This document shows positions 1 through 10,900 of a stretch of DNA of 64,000 nt, piece by piece; the stretch's first letter is position 1; each line of letters starts with the position of its first letter. The notes below the pieces were generated by a model. That model saw nothing but the letters and a program-made list of their open reading frames with translations. It was not told where the DNA came from and did not search any database. Source of the stretch: Undaria pinnatifida (Eukaryota; Sar; Phaeophyceae; Laminariales; Alariaceae); NCBI GenBank assembly GCA_012845835.1, contig JABAKD010000017.1:6124151-6188150 (forward strand), written 5' to 3'. Made by a program: the position numbers and the translations under genes.

Positions 1-2200
1 CTAGATCATTGGAGGATGGTTCATTCGGGCGCGCACCGTGATCGTTCCCCAAATCAGCTAATGGGAGAGGTGCACAGCTCCTCAAGTGAGTGGATCCTTA
101 GGAACGAAATGAAATTGTGCACCTTCATAGTAGCGTACGTCTGTCACACTAGTTATTACCGAGCCTGCCCTGAGCAGCCCGACCATCTTGTTGGGCCGGC
201 GCATATTTTGTCTACAAAGAATCCCAGAGGCAGGGCTGAAAGAAAGGATGAAATGAGATATACGCTCGCTGCTGATGTTGTGCGAGTACTTACTGCTGCA
301 CGAGTACTATCATTGTTGCTGCTGTAGTATACTGGTACCAGGTATCGGATACACTACAACGGCAGCACTAATGTACAGACGCACATGCCACACAAATAGT
401 ATATTATGTTACAAGTACCAACAACGCAGCTTGCAAAGATGAGTATTGACCAGAAAATCGTCGAACTCACGGCTGACGTCCTAAAAATATTTTTTTACAA
501 AATAGCACAATATCAAGTCCACTGGCCGCACTATATTGTAAAATAGATGAGGGTGGTCCGATCTCGTGTGCTAGACCATTAAATGTTCGATCGGAGCACG
601 AAGGGCCGCTGGTGGCCCGGGCAGCGCTCACAAGCAAAGGGGTTCTGGGTCAGCGTCTACCGAGAGCCAAGCTCGTACCCTCGCCTCACCTCGCACACAG
701 AACCCCAGAATCTCTTTACTGCATGTCTCGGTGAAACTCAATTTTTTTGCTGCTGCCCGAAGCAATCCCGCCGCTTTTTTTTGCCGGAAGTATTGTCTAA
801 GTCGGTAAAACCACAGTTCGAAGCCGCATTTTGTCAGCGCTCAGTGCTGGCCAGAGCTTGTTGGCGGGGGTAATACGGGGAGCTGTGCCAGGTCTTCGCC
901 GGCAGCCGCCTCATTGCCGCCGGAGGCCTGCCTTCCCTTTATTTCATGGTTCAATGAGACGTGCTGTGCAGTACGTGCTCCTACTCGCAGTGTGCTTCTT
1001 GCTGTCGTTCTTCATTCGATGTCTGTCCTTGTGAGTTTAAATTTAAGGACCTTACTGTCTTTATATTTATACAATAATCTTCTCTATATTTAACTATTAC
1101 TTGCTGTGAGCGATGTTACGGTTCGAGATCCATTTCGTTTGTAACGGCGGTTGTCGCAAAGGAAGAGTTTAGTTCATTGCGCCGCATTTTGTTGTCTCCC
1201 TCTCAGAGCTCGGAGCTAGCTCTCGTCGGATGTAGTCTCGAGCATCTCAAGCACAGCTATCGTCGTCGTTTAGGGGGGGGCATCTCGTGGCGAGCGCATC
1301 TTTCTGGCCATATCCGTACAGTTAGATGCGTGGCGGCAACACGCCGTGTTTCACGTTTCGCTGCGGGTGAAATCCACCCCGAGGATACCTTGTTGATACA
1401 TGCAGTAGATACCTGATACACACCAGCCGTACAATACGAGGTAGACTGCACTATCATAGCGCGCTGCTGCAGTGGAGTGGATCTCGGCTAAACTGTCACC
1501 GGCAACCAGGAGTGCTCAAACCAAGCTCAGCGGCCAGGAGATACCGGTACAAGGAAGGGCGCAATGACGTCTTCGCCGGCGTCCCAAACTCCGCTGCCGA
1601 GCGAAACCTTCCCGTATCAGGCGAGTTTGAACCCTTTCTGGGACCAACCAGCACAGACAGCCTTCCGTGTTTTAATTGTGTTTTGGCATCGCATGGCCAA
1701 ATCGCCCAATGTACTGCTGTAATTTTCGGTGTTCACCGTCGCAGTCTCGTAGATTGTGACCACAGAGATCGTCTCTCCCGGGGGGGAGAGGCATCGGCAC
1801 GGACACTGGTTGTGCTAGATGTACTGCATGAAGGTGTGGGTGAAAATGTCAGTTTATTAAATATACCAGGTATGCCCTGATATCAAGAACACACACGTCA
1901 CATTCCCAATACGAGGACACACCACACTGGGAAGTAAGCTAGGATACACTCCGTTAGGAGCTGACCTAAAAAAAGGGTCTTCGGGGCAGGCGTCCCAGAC
2001 TCCGATTCCAAGCGAAAAACTCCCCGTATCTGGCATATCTAGTAGTAGTGCGTCAGTTGCCGTCCCCGTGCCCCTCGTTGCCGTCGGGCCTCTATCACAA
2101 AGCTAGAACAACAGTAGTGCAGCACAGCGCACTCAGCTTTCAAGGCCTCGTACATCTACGTCTACACGTACCTCGTAAGTGTTTACAGCAGTAGTGTTTC
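1..2200. other. Left-edge stretch without a recognised gene
   Basis: No exon with matching splice sites and no recognisable domain was seen. Open frames of 66-122 codons are present on both strands but resemble nothing known to me. Two diverged copies of a short element sharing cgtctt-cggcgtccca and ccccgtatc lie near 1565-1625 and 1975-2040. A family E repeat copy lies at 418-480. The 5' exons of the plus-strand coiled-coil gene could be hidden here, but nothing supports a call. Confidence 0.4.
418..480 (+). repeat. Dispersed repeat family E (gcttgcaaagatgagtat)
   Basis: This copy runs from accaacaacgcagcttgcaaag to cagctgacgt-like sequence. Related copies are near 15755-15790, 20888-20955, 48230-48300 and, short, 62040-62075. 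They share gcttgcaaagatgagtat, gtcgagctcacagctgacgt and an A/T-rich trailing part. No coding capacity is seen and the origin is unknown. Five copies in 64 kb point to an abundant short interspersed element. Confidence 0.6.
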
Positions 2201-2204
2201 GGGA

Positions 2205-2285
2205 GGTTAACCCCTTTAGAGGCCCAGAAGCCCTCCCTATTCCGACTTCAAGTAAATTTGTCCGCCAAAAGGGTTTCCACCACGT
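2205..2285 (+). repeat. Dispersed repeat family D (cccctttagagccc)
   Basis: The motif order is cccctttagagccc, ccctccc-tat-ctaacttcaagtaa, ttgtcc-aaaagggtttcca. Other copies are near 10735-10795, 41120-41295, 55645-55725 and, in the opposite sense, 35085-35165 and 36085-36185. The 41.1 kb locus holds two copies facing each other (cccctttagatccccc and ggggctctaaaggggg), so the full element may be a short inverted-repeat element of about 170 bp. Confidence 0.55.
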
Positions 2286-2649
2286 TAATATAAGGATATA
2301 TCATACTCGTGCGCTACGTGACGTTTTACATGTACGTATACGTATGGATCCAGCATATCTAGTGTCCGTGCCTTTTTTGCGTCTTGGGTATGTACGTAAA
2401 TATAAGAAACGTTTTATTACATTATTAATTAACAACTGTTTCTTATATTTTTTTGCGGACAGCATGATCTAAGCTATGTGGTGGCAAACTACAGCACAGG
2501 GATATACATCGCATCTGAACGGAGTGAAAGGTGACAGGGTAACAAAGAACTACCTGGTACATGGCAAGGAGATTTGGCCATTCAGTACCAAAACCGCACT
2601 GGATACACGAAAACATGCCACGCTGCTAAACCTGTCAAAAATGACAAGA

Positions 2650-2658
2650 ACAACGACG

Positions 2659-2745
<87 letters not shown>
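2650..2745. repeat. (CAA)n microsatellite
   Basis: About 30 uninterrupted CAA/ACA triplets. It reads as poly-Thr or poly-Asn on the plus strand and poly-Val on the minus strand, so the long open frames over it are a microsatellite artefact and not genes. Confidence 0.95.
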
Positions 2746-3317
2746 GTGTGGCTAGCTGGCCTGCTATATGATAGGGGGGGGGGGCAATCGCCCCGGTGGC
2801 GTATCAGGTTATCCTTGAGCCTGGTATAGGTTAGTTTCGTGAGTTCGAACCCCCCCGAATGCATAGTCGTGTAAACTCGTGGTGACTTTTCTTGTTCACA
2901 AATTGACTTGCGGAAAGCGCGAAAGCGTGAGTTTGCAACACTCGATGAAAAATCGACGAGCTGTGAGACTGCTGAACTCTATGCGCGATAAAAATATTCA
3001 AGGCAAGAACCGGGGGGGAGAAGGGACGACACCTGTGACAACGGCTTGTCCAGAAGCTGGAAAGTAGACGTGTGTGAAAAAACAATTCATAATGATCGCT
3101 GCGGCGAAGCTATTACAAAAATGCAGAAATACGAGCTTTTATCGGTGCCGAGTGACACGCACAGGATACAAGCCCAACATTAACGCCGTACCAGGTGCTA
3201 AAAAAACTTTGTGCTTGTGTGTGTACAAGCCGTGAACTTTCGACGAACGGTGTAGGCTGTTTGTTGTCTTGGAATACGACCGCGAAACACCGGACAAATC
3301 ACAATTTGAATGGATAT

Positions 3318-3400
3318 TGGTGGGGTACTAGTCCGTTTGGCCACTTCTTGCATAAGGTTAACCAAGCATTGCAAGAGCTCACCCAAGCTAACCCTTACAA
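3318..3400 (-). repeat. tRNA-derived SINE-like element, partial copy
   Basis: The stretch ggtactagtccgtttggccacttcttgcataaggttaacc matches the head region of the fuller copies at about 45950-46000 and 13545-13590. On the minus strand it resembles a tRNA A-box (aGTGGCCAAACGGACTAG). The body with the T-arm is missing here, so this is a truncated copy. Confidence 0.6.
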
Positions 3401-3654
3401 CACTGACACCTTCCACGGTCTACAGGTGCTGCACCAACCATTGTTTTTTTGCCCTCTGAGGGTGGCGGCTTGACAAAACAATAGCTGGTATACCTCACCG
3501 AAAATCCGTGTTCGAGTAAGGACCAAGGGGTACGGTCGGGGGGGGGATGTTATGACATATACCCCCTTTTTTTTCGCCACCGAGTTTGAGCCACTCGCAC
3601 GAGGGAATATCTGTACTTAGCCGACAAGAACTAATTGAGGCAGTTGTGCATGGT

Positions 3655-3790
3655 GCGGCGTGGCTAACCGTTCCACTCGGTGCTGCGGATTCGCATCGCG
3701 ACAGTAAAGGGGCCCAAAAATAAAACTTTGAAAGAGGAACAGCGAGACCGCTCGCGCGAGCGACCCCAAGCCACCGCAGAAAAGTAAAGA
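3655..3790 (+). repeat. Dispersed repeat family A (CTCGCGCGAG palindrome)
   Basis: Family A has a gcggcgtg-ta-gctaacca segment, a variable middle, and a self-complementary ctcgcgcgag core next to a G run and tgacccc-agc. Further copies lie near 10265-10510 (+), 14385-14600 (-), 19040-19235 (-), 28685-28920 (+), 30865-31085 (+), 43260-43480 (-), 44805-44965 (+) and 51930-52065 (-). Better copies carry a second cactcg(c/t)gcgagtga near the other end, beside ctctgtacctcac. The full length is about 220 bp and it is non-coding. Both orientations occur, mostly within introns. Confidence 0.65.
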
Positions 3791-3831
3791 TAAAATGAAA
3801 CTAGAAGGGACTTGAGTTTTTCGTTGGTAAT

Positions 3832-3901
3832 CAACACAATCAACACAATCAACACAATCAGCACAATCAACACAATCAACACAGTCAACACAACCAGCAC
3901 A
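3832..3901. repeat. 9-bp minisatellite (AATCAACAC)n
   Basis: About eight head-to-tail copies of aatcaacac with few substitutions. The minus-strand open frames rich in CVDCVD or VLIVLI come from this repeat. Confidence 0.9.
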
Positions 3902-3984
3902 ACCCACGTATACGCATATATATATATAATCGTGTTTCGAAACAAGAAGCGGTATTCGACGATTTTGGGCTAAGGCCTACCTTG

Positions 3985-4085
3985 ACGCGTGCTACGATAG
4001 AGGAGGACCACTTTCTTTCTGAATACTACCCCTCACTTTAGGAGGAGGTTCTAAGACATGTCCTTCTTGACCCGAAAAAACTGAT
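3985..4085 (+). repeat. Dispersed repeat family B (acgcgtgctacgatagag)
   Basis: The copy starts gacgcgtgctacgatagagg and is followed by a less conserved part (ggcggggctccttaaccc-aaatcgtcgg in better copies). Others lie near 8803-8860, 12835-12860, 29680-29800, 43135-43245, 47140-47240 and 58395-58490. It often sits directly beside family C copies (29.7-30.1 and 58.4-58.8 kb), so B and C may be two parts of one longer element. Confidence 0.6.
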
Positions 4086-5267
4086 GTGGAACAAAAAAAA
4101 CAAAAACTGCTTTATATCGCGGATAAAAAATCCCATGGCCTGTGGGTACATACAACGAGAATCTTGCAAAACAAAAAAATCCCCGATTTCCGCCAGTTTT
4201 TGGCTAAGGAGTACCATTTCACACGAAAAGAGATACTCTTCTCGGTGCACGCATCCTTCACAAGTGGAAACCCCTTTGGGGGAATAATTACTACGTTTAT
4301 TTAGTATGGGGCGGGGTTTGGGGTCTCTTAAAGGGGGTCAAGGAGCCCCGTCGTTCAGGGAAAAAGTTTGGCCAAAAAGCGCGACCTCTGTCGTAGCACG
4401 TGTCAATCTAGACGATCTAGATCCCATACCTGTCGCTATCGTGTACCTGATATATGGGTTAGTGCGGCATCTGTGCAGCACAGATCATGTGCGAATTGCT
4501 CTACGCGGTGGAGATGAAAGGAGGAAGTGCCAGGTTGGACAAGTTTGAATTGCGTCCTCTTGCAGATACGGATACGCAGCTTTAGTGTGCTCCACATGTT
4601 TCGCCAAAACGTATTTGCGAGAAAAAAAAAACAACTTTGGTTTGGGTCGGGGTTGGGTAGGAAAATATACCAGTTATAGTATTGAAGCCGTCGAACGTCG
4701 CAATCCAAGGCCAACGCAACCAGCGAAAAAAAATCCGCGAAACATCGGGTTTTAGAGACATGTTTTCCTTTTTTTTTTCAACTTCTAACCTATTTTGCTT
4801 TTTGTGGGGTTGTCTTCCCAGTATTTTGTTTTCAATTTCTCGCCTTTTTTTCTTTTTTGTGGGTTGTCTAGCCTTAAAAACGACGAACGTCACAATCCCA
4901 GGTCAACCCGACCCACAACATATGCATATGTACCATTTTGCTTTTTTTGCTAGTCCGTCCCTTTTTCTCCGCCGGCGCAGAGTTTTTTGGTGTGCTTTCT
5001 TCTGCAATGCGATCAGACTACCCGTCGGTATATTATCAGCCGTGTGCCGGGCTCATGGGACGTCCGTGGCGCGAGCTATGGCCGCGGAAAGCCGCCGAAA
5101 CTGGCTCTATTTTGCGGGGTATGAGACACTTCTGTCCCCGAGCAACCACACACTACACACACGGTGGAACTTTAGTCCTCGCACGTACATCGGGGTGGCA
5201 TCAAAATGTATTTGCGAGATAATTTTCCCGCACTGCTAGACGCGGGCGCGGTGTATATGTACCCGCT

Positions 5268-5433
5268 GCAACGACGTGAACTATGTCATTACTGTGAGTT
5301 CTCCCTCACAATTGACACGGTGGTTACCATACAGCACTGTATAAAGAGATATAAAGTAGCAACACAACTCAAGCAAAAGTAACGATGTGCACACAACAGA
5401 CCATATCGGCAACAAACATCGGTATAAACTGTC
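5268..5433 (+). repeat. Leader duplication, copy 1 of 2, upstream of the OTU pseudogene
   Basis: This stretch of about 165 bp recurs at 5657-5835, an offset of 389 bp. The copies share ctatgtcattactgtgag, tctccctcacaattgacac and a 3' part with acgatgtgcacacaacagac. The second copy has a 12-bp insertion after cagc and an extra ta in ggtatataaac. Both contain the same ATG context: copy 1 opens a 79-codon frame (5385-5624) rich in Gln, Ser and Asn, while copy 2 stops after 14 codons. It reads as a tandem duplication of a promoter or 5' leader, not an LTR pair, since no further copy follows the OTU frame. Confidence 0.75.
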
Positions 5434-5656
5434 TACGATCACAGCAGCAGCAAGCAACCGCAGAGAGCGGCAATAATATATCGATCATAAAAAATCAAAT
5501 TTTATTGAGAACGGGATTTTTTTCTGGATGGACCGAGGAGAATAAATACACAAGACCTTTACTCTCATCAAAAGAACATACACAGCGGTTTTACAATAGA
5601 GCACCACCAGCAAGCAGCACGTAGTCCATAGACTCTAAGAGTTTATTGTCATATGA

Positions 5657-5835
5657 GCAACGACGGGAACTATGTCATTACTGTGAGTTCTCCCTCACAA
5701 TTGACACGGTGGTTACCATACAGCAGTAGCGAAACCTGTATAAAGAGATATAAAGTAGCAACATAACTCAAGCAAAAGTAACGATGTGCACACAACAGAC
5801 CATATCGGCAACAAACATCGGTATATAAACTGTTT
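5657..5835 (+). repeat. Leader duplication, copy 2 of 2
   Basis: Second copy of the stretch at 5268-5433, directly before the OTU frame. Its ATG at 5784 runs into TAA after 14 codons because of the extra ta. The OTU reading frame overlaps it in another phase and has no in-frame ATG before the low-complexity region. Confidence 0.75.
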
Positions 5836-6449
5836 AACTGTTTAAGCGCGCGGGGAAAAATACTGGACACAGAAAACACACAACAAATTGACACCAATGA
5901 TTCCTCTAACAGCAGCGACAGCAGTACAAACCCATCAGACAGCGAAAATGATCAAGACAACAACAGCGGCAACAATAACAATTCTGGTCAATGGTCCATT
6001 ATTCCCGAGATTGGTGATGGTGCATGTTTATTAAGATGTATCTCGCGTCGTGTGCACAACAACCCAGCTTTATACATCACATCGTCCGTGCACATATTAT
6101 TGCCCACATCACAACCAATTTGGACACCGTTATCCCAGGATCAGGTTTCAACACTTTCCACGACAGCATCTTAGCTGGAGCAAATCAAGAACTTGTGGAA
6201 GTCGCTGGATCTCAACCTACTACATATTCGAGTGTTGAAGAGTATCTCCACTTCATGTCACAGCCTTACGCATATGCTACAAACGTAGAATTAATTGCTG
6301 CCACGCAGTTATACGGCGTGGACTTTCGAATAACTTATCACACCGAGCCTCAGCAATATCCCAACCCTCCTCCTCCAAATGTCTGTGATATCTTATATTA
6401 TCCACATTATTTCCACTACGCATCCCTCCGATATACACCTTCTGCATAA
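5782..6449 (+). pseudogene. OTU-family cysteine protease, frameshifted
   Basis: The first frame (5782-6174) gives a leader rich in Asn, Ser, Asp and Gln, then IIPEIGDGACLLRCISRRV, which carries the OTU Asp-Gly-x-Cys catalytic motif. Homology-like sequence then continues in a second frame (to 6449) and ends in YYPHYFHYASLRYT, matching the H-Y-x-S-L block with the catalytic His. Catalytic Asp, Cys and His are thus all present, but a one-base frame change between about 6040 and 6100 separates them, and the first frame has no ATG. OTU domains are deubiquitinases in host genes and are also cargo of several eukaryotic transposons. The AT-rich leader and the duplicated 5' region suggest a mobile-element source. 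No intron boundary that would repair the frame was seen, so this is a decayed gene, an assembly error or a programmed shift. Confidence 0.8.
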
Positions 6450-7871
6450 ATACTTCATCATCAGTTGTAGTCATTCGACTTGCGTCGCCCCCGGGAGGCA
6501 CGTGTCCACCTCCCGAAGGGGAACCTTGTACGTTCTATACCATTTTGTTTTTTCTTTCAGAGCCCACTTTCTCCTGGATTTTGTTTGTTTGGCCTTTGGG
6601 CTAATGACGTTGGTCCGTTTCATGACCACAAAATTGTCTTTCCATGCCAAAAGAGCTTTGAAAATTTGCTTGACACCCTTATCTCTGAGAGCCCTAGCCG
6701 AGTCGAACCGGGCAGCGAACAAACACAAGCGGCAACAACCGACACACGCCACGGCAGCTTTGATAAAAAAACTTATTTGTTATCATCTGAGGATAACCTC
6801 ACCTCACTCACTGAAGAGCTCTACATACGCCTCCCGACCAACGCGCCTATTTGTGACAAAACACGATGGAAGCGCACTCCAACGAACGATTCCATCGTAA
6901 TGGCACGCATCAAAACAAAATCGTATTGCTTGCACAAACAGCGACCACCTTCCGACCATGTTGGGATCAAGGAGACCCCCGCCATTCGACGCATTTCGAC
7001 GATGAAGGGGTGGTGCTTTTGGATCAAACATTTTTTTTTTGTTCTGTTTTTCGGGGCACCTTAACCCTCAACATCGCCGTTTTTTTTTTTTTTTTTTTTT
7101 TTTCAAACCAAATTGGTGCATCTCCACCGTAACATGAATTTTCCGAGAAACTAGTTTTCGGAAAACTAACAAAAAAAAAAAAAAAAAAAAAAACTGTCCC
7201 CTATCCCATCACCCAGCGTCAATTTTTGTTTCTTCGTCGTTTTTTTGTATCGGGAGCATTATCCCTTTTTTTAGTGTTGTTATCCCAAGCTCAAAACAGA
7301 CTGTACCCCCCGCCCCCATCTTGATCATTGGGTTGCGCTTCCATTTTCTGTCAAAGCTTGGGTGGGGCAAGTGAGGAACCCCAGAGCAAAAAAAAACGAT
7401 GCACGAGTCTTACTACGTTAGCCCCCCCAACACTTCTTCAACGAAAAATCGCCGGTTCTGACACCAGCTCCCGGTCGTATCTCCTGAAACACGGTGCTGC
7501 TTGCCTCCCCGACGTCATCGTTTGACAGTCCCTTGCGATCAAGGAACTGCAGTAAGGTATGTGCTTCATAGCATCCTCCCTAGTGTGTCGAGCACCCATG
7601 AAACGTCCGTTGAAGAAAACCGCCCGCTTTTGGGGTGGCGGCTATCGTAGAATCGGTCGCCGCGTCCACCCCGACATGACCCAAACGTAATATTTTACGG
7701 AGGACGATAGTAAATAGAACCAAATATTGTTACTAAAAATTGATTAATATATATATTTTTGGGTCGTTCGCAGGTCCTATTTACTAGGGTCACCCGTAAA
7801 TAGTAATGGCTGCACTGCAGGCGCTAAAGCACATGCAACCTTGCCCGTTTTTGGTTCGATTTTTTCAACAG
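6450..7871. other. Repeat-filled stretch between the OTU remnant and the first coiled-coil exon
   Basis: It holds a poly(T)/poly(A) fold-back at 7080-7193 (about 24 T, then about 23 A after 65 bp), a family C copy in reverse sense at about 7430-7660 and A/T-rich sequence. The overlapping open frames at 6379-7132 have no recognisable domain and lie in different frames of the same repeat-like sequence, so none is called. Confidence 0.45.
7430..7680 (-). repeat. Dispersed repeat family C (gaaacacggtg ... cgacgtcatcg)
   Basis: The shared order is aatcgccggttc, ccggtcgtatctcctgaaa-acggtg, ccccgacgtcatcg, then after a gap catgaaacgt and a G-rich ggctatcg(t/a)agaatc. Other copies are near 12955-13190, 29960-30130, 31150-31310, 55985-56190 and 58530-58790, in both orientations. 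The copy at 58530-58790 is the most complete. It is non-coding and about 230 bp long. Confidence 0.6.
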
Positions 7872-7970
7872 GGCCGCCTGCTGGCGATGCAACAGCGGAA
7901 GCGGCACGCCGATCACGACGCGCTTCTGCTGCAAAACCGGATCAACCTCCTACGAAAGGAGGAGGCGAAG
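7872..7970 (+). CDS. Coiled-coil gene (+), first exon found
   Basis: The acceptor tttttcaacag precedes 33 codons beginning GRLLAMQQRKRHADHD and ending LLRKEEAK. The donor is gtatgg, phase 0 at both ends. GC-richer than its A/T-rich and G-run surroundings. Confidence 0.75.
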
Positions 7971-10900
7971 GTATGGTGACGGGAACATAAGGGGGGGTTC
8001 TTGTTTTTAGCGTTTCGAGGGGGGGGGGGGGGGGGGGGGGAGGGGCACAGCAGTGGGTGAGTAGACCACGATAAGTAGAAAAATAGTTGCAAATCGTCTC
8101 CCTCTATGCCAACGTAAAACAAGCAATCGATGTCTTGAAGCAGTATGAATCCATCGCATTTGACCACCCCCCTTGAATATATCGTCTCCCTTTATGTTGG
8201 TGTCAAGGATAGCAGTTGATTCCTTGAAACATAATCAATTTATTACACGTCACCACCCCGCCCCCGATTTCTACGTATATACTTGTTTTTCTCGCCCTAT
8301 CGATTGTCTTCGCTCTCTTATTTCTCCCTCCCGCCCTCCCTCCCTCCCTAGACGTTACTCAAATCCCGGGTTCGTCAGCAGGCTTTCCTCCCCTCTCCCC
8401 ACTTCGGTACGTGGCTTCACGTTTTGTCGCGAGAAAAATTCGGCCCTTTTTTTCCCTCGTCGACTCGCATCAACATGGCGCCGCCGTACATCAATATCGC
8501 TTCCCTATCTCTAACAACACAATATCAAGATAGCTGATATCTTGAACCAGTGTGATGAATCAAAAGGTACTTCACTAAACCGCCCCGACTAGTGTATGTA
8601 GCCTCTCTCTCTCTAACACCAAATTAACTCGTGGGTATGATGTTTCCCCTGTTTTTCCTCTAGCGACACTCGGTTCTGCTCACTACTACGCTTCCCCCGC
8701 AAAATAGTCCGTTTATTAAGGTGTACCTTTTTTTGGTTGAAACGTTTTTTGCGGGGGAAGCATGCGTACACGTCAGTCACCCGTTCCGAGTTGTTCGATC
8801 GACGCGTGCTACGATAGACGCATTAAGGTAGGTACCCTTTTTTGGTTGAAACGTTTTCCGAGTGACGAGGTTTCTTAACCTGTTAATACAATCGTCGTCG
8901 AAATTTCGTTGTTGTTGTTTTTTTGGGGGGGAGTCATTTTAGCTGTGTACCTAGAGCATGGGGTTGTTTATCTGGTACTTGTATTAATAGCACTTAGTTT
9001 TTTCCTCTCCGAATCAACTTTTGGGTTGGGCATAGAGCTCCTCAAAAGCGACCCAGAAACCACAAAAAAAAATAAAAAAAATGGTGAACCTCTACTGCAG
9101 CGTGGGTTGTCCACAGACACGTGGTGGGTGCAACAATGTTTTGCCGTGTGCGACAAACAATGAATTGCGTATGAGTTACTGACATCTTCAAGAGCTCCGA
9201 CGGATCTTCGATCATTTGCCGAGCGCCAGCGATGAAGTCCAAGTGAGATAGCGTTAGAGAGGGGGTTACAATCGTTTTTGTGCGTTGCCGTAGGTTGCGG
9301 GATAACGAATTTGGCCGTAGATAGGGAAAATATACTTTGAAAAATGAAGAAAATAAACTTCAGCTGTGAGGTCGACCAGAAAGAAACATTTTGTTATCAA
9401 AACTCAGCTGTGCAAGCTGCGCGTGATACTTCGATCGCGCGTGTCACGGGGTGTGCATGCCCTCGTGAAGGATACGGGTCGGTGACTCCCCTGCTAATGC
9501 CAGCCGGACAAAGACGTTGAACCTGTATCATTTATACTAAACCGGACGGATGCCACAACCCAAGGCCAATCCGACCCACGACAAAACAGCCAAAACCGGC
9601 CAAAGAGGCACAAAAACGGCCAAAACGGCACAAAAACGGCCAAAAGGGCACAAAAACGGCCAAAAGGGCACAAAAACGGCCCCTTTTTGTCCACAGCCCG
9701 TCAAAGCATTTCCTCGGGTTTAAGTTGGTCGGCGATACTATTACAATCAAACGGCAAGTGCTACGAGATGGAGTTGTAAAGGTATACCGTTTTTTGGCGA
9801 AAGCCTTGACTCCAAAAATCGTCGGAATTTCTTCGTTGTTTCGCGCTGTGATTGTGTTCGGTATGTATATATATATAGGTAATCATGGCATTTTTTTTTT
9901 CCTTGTCCGTCGGGTTTTAGCACTTGCATCGTTTTTTTTCTTTTTTTCGCTCAAAATCACTTTTTTTGGGGGGGGGGCTGAGGCTAGTGCGTTCTTCGTG
10001 GGAGGAGCCCCACACAGCCAGAAAAAAAAAAACGGGGGGGGGGGCACCACCTCTACCAAAAAAAAAAAGTGACTAAAAAAAGGGACAACGGGAACAAAAC
10101 AAAAACAAAAAAACAATTTTTTTTCTTGTCTGACCCTCCTCGCGTTTGCTGGGGCCTTAGTATTCCGCACGACGGAAACCAATTTTGAGTGAGCCAAGAG
10201 AGTGAAAATCCCGGCGAACAAAATTCCCCCAGCAGGCCTAGCTAGATACACCGATTAAGGCCAGGGGCCTTCACCGGTCGCACGAGTGACTCTCTGCACC
10301 TCACTGACGGAAACACACTACAGGCGATCTGTTTGGCGCGGCGTGTTAGCTAACCATCCCTATGGAGATTCCTTTATCGAAAAATTCAAAACAGTTCACG
10401 ACAAAAAAAAAACTGTGCGACCGCAAGGAACACGGGGGAGGGGGTGGGTAACTCGCGCGAGTAGTGACCCCGAGCTTCCACCGCCAAAAAAAAAGTGCCC
10501 AAGAAGAACAAAAAAAAACATACACACACACATAACCCCCCCCCCAAACCGCTGTAGCATTGTTTTATTTTTCTCGAAAAAAAAATTATCGTTTTTTTTT
10601 AAGGAAACCCCGTCGCTCAGAAAAACTTTTTTTTTTTTCTTGATACCTCTATCGTTGTTCCAGTTTTGTTTGTTTGTTATTTTTGTTCCCCCCCCCAACC
10701 CAGCAAAAAAAAAATGATGAATCGCAAACGCTCTACCCCCTTCAGAGCCCCGAAATCCCTCCCTCTACTAACTTCAGGTAAAATAGTCCTGAAAAAGAAA
10801 AGGTTTTCAGTAGTGAAGGCATTATGTATGTGTATAGCGCTGGAAGTTCCGGGCTGTTTTTTTTTTTTGGTAAAGGACTTCACCCTCGCTCCCAACGGCG

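Noticed and set aside
2476-2864. Three overlapping open frames of 65-117 codons
   Set aside because: They are poly-Thr, poly-Asn and poly-Val translations of one (CAA)n microsatellite.
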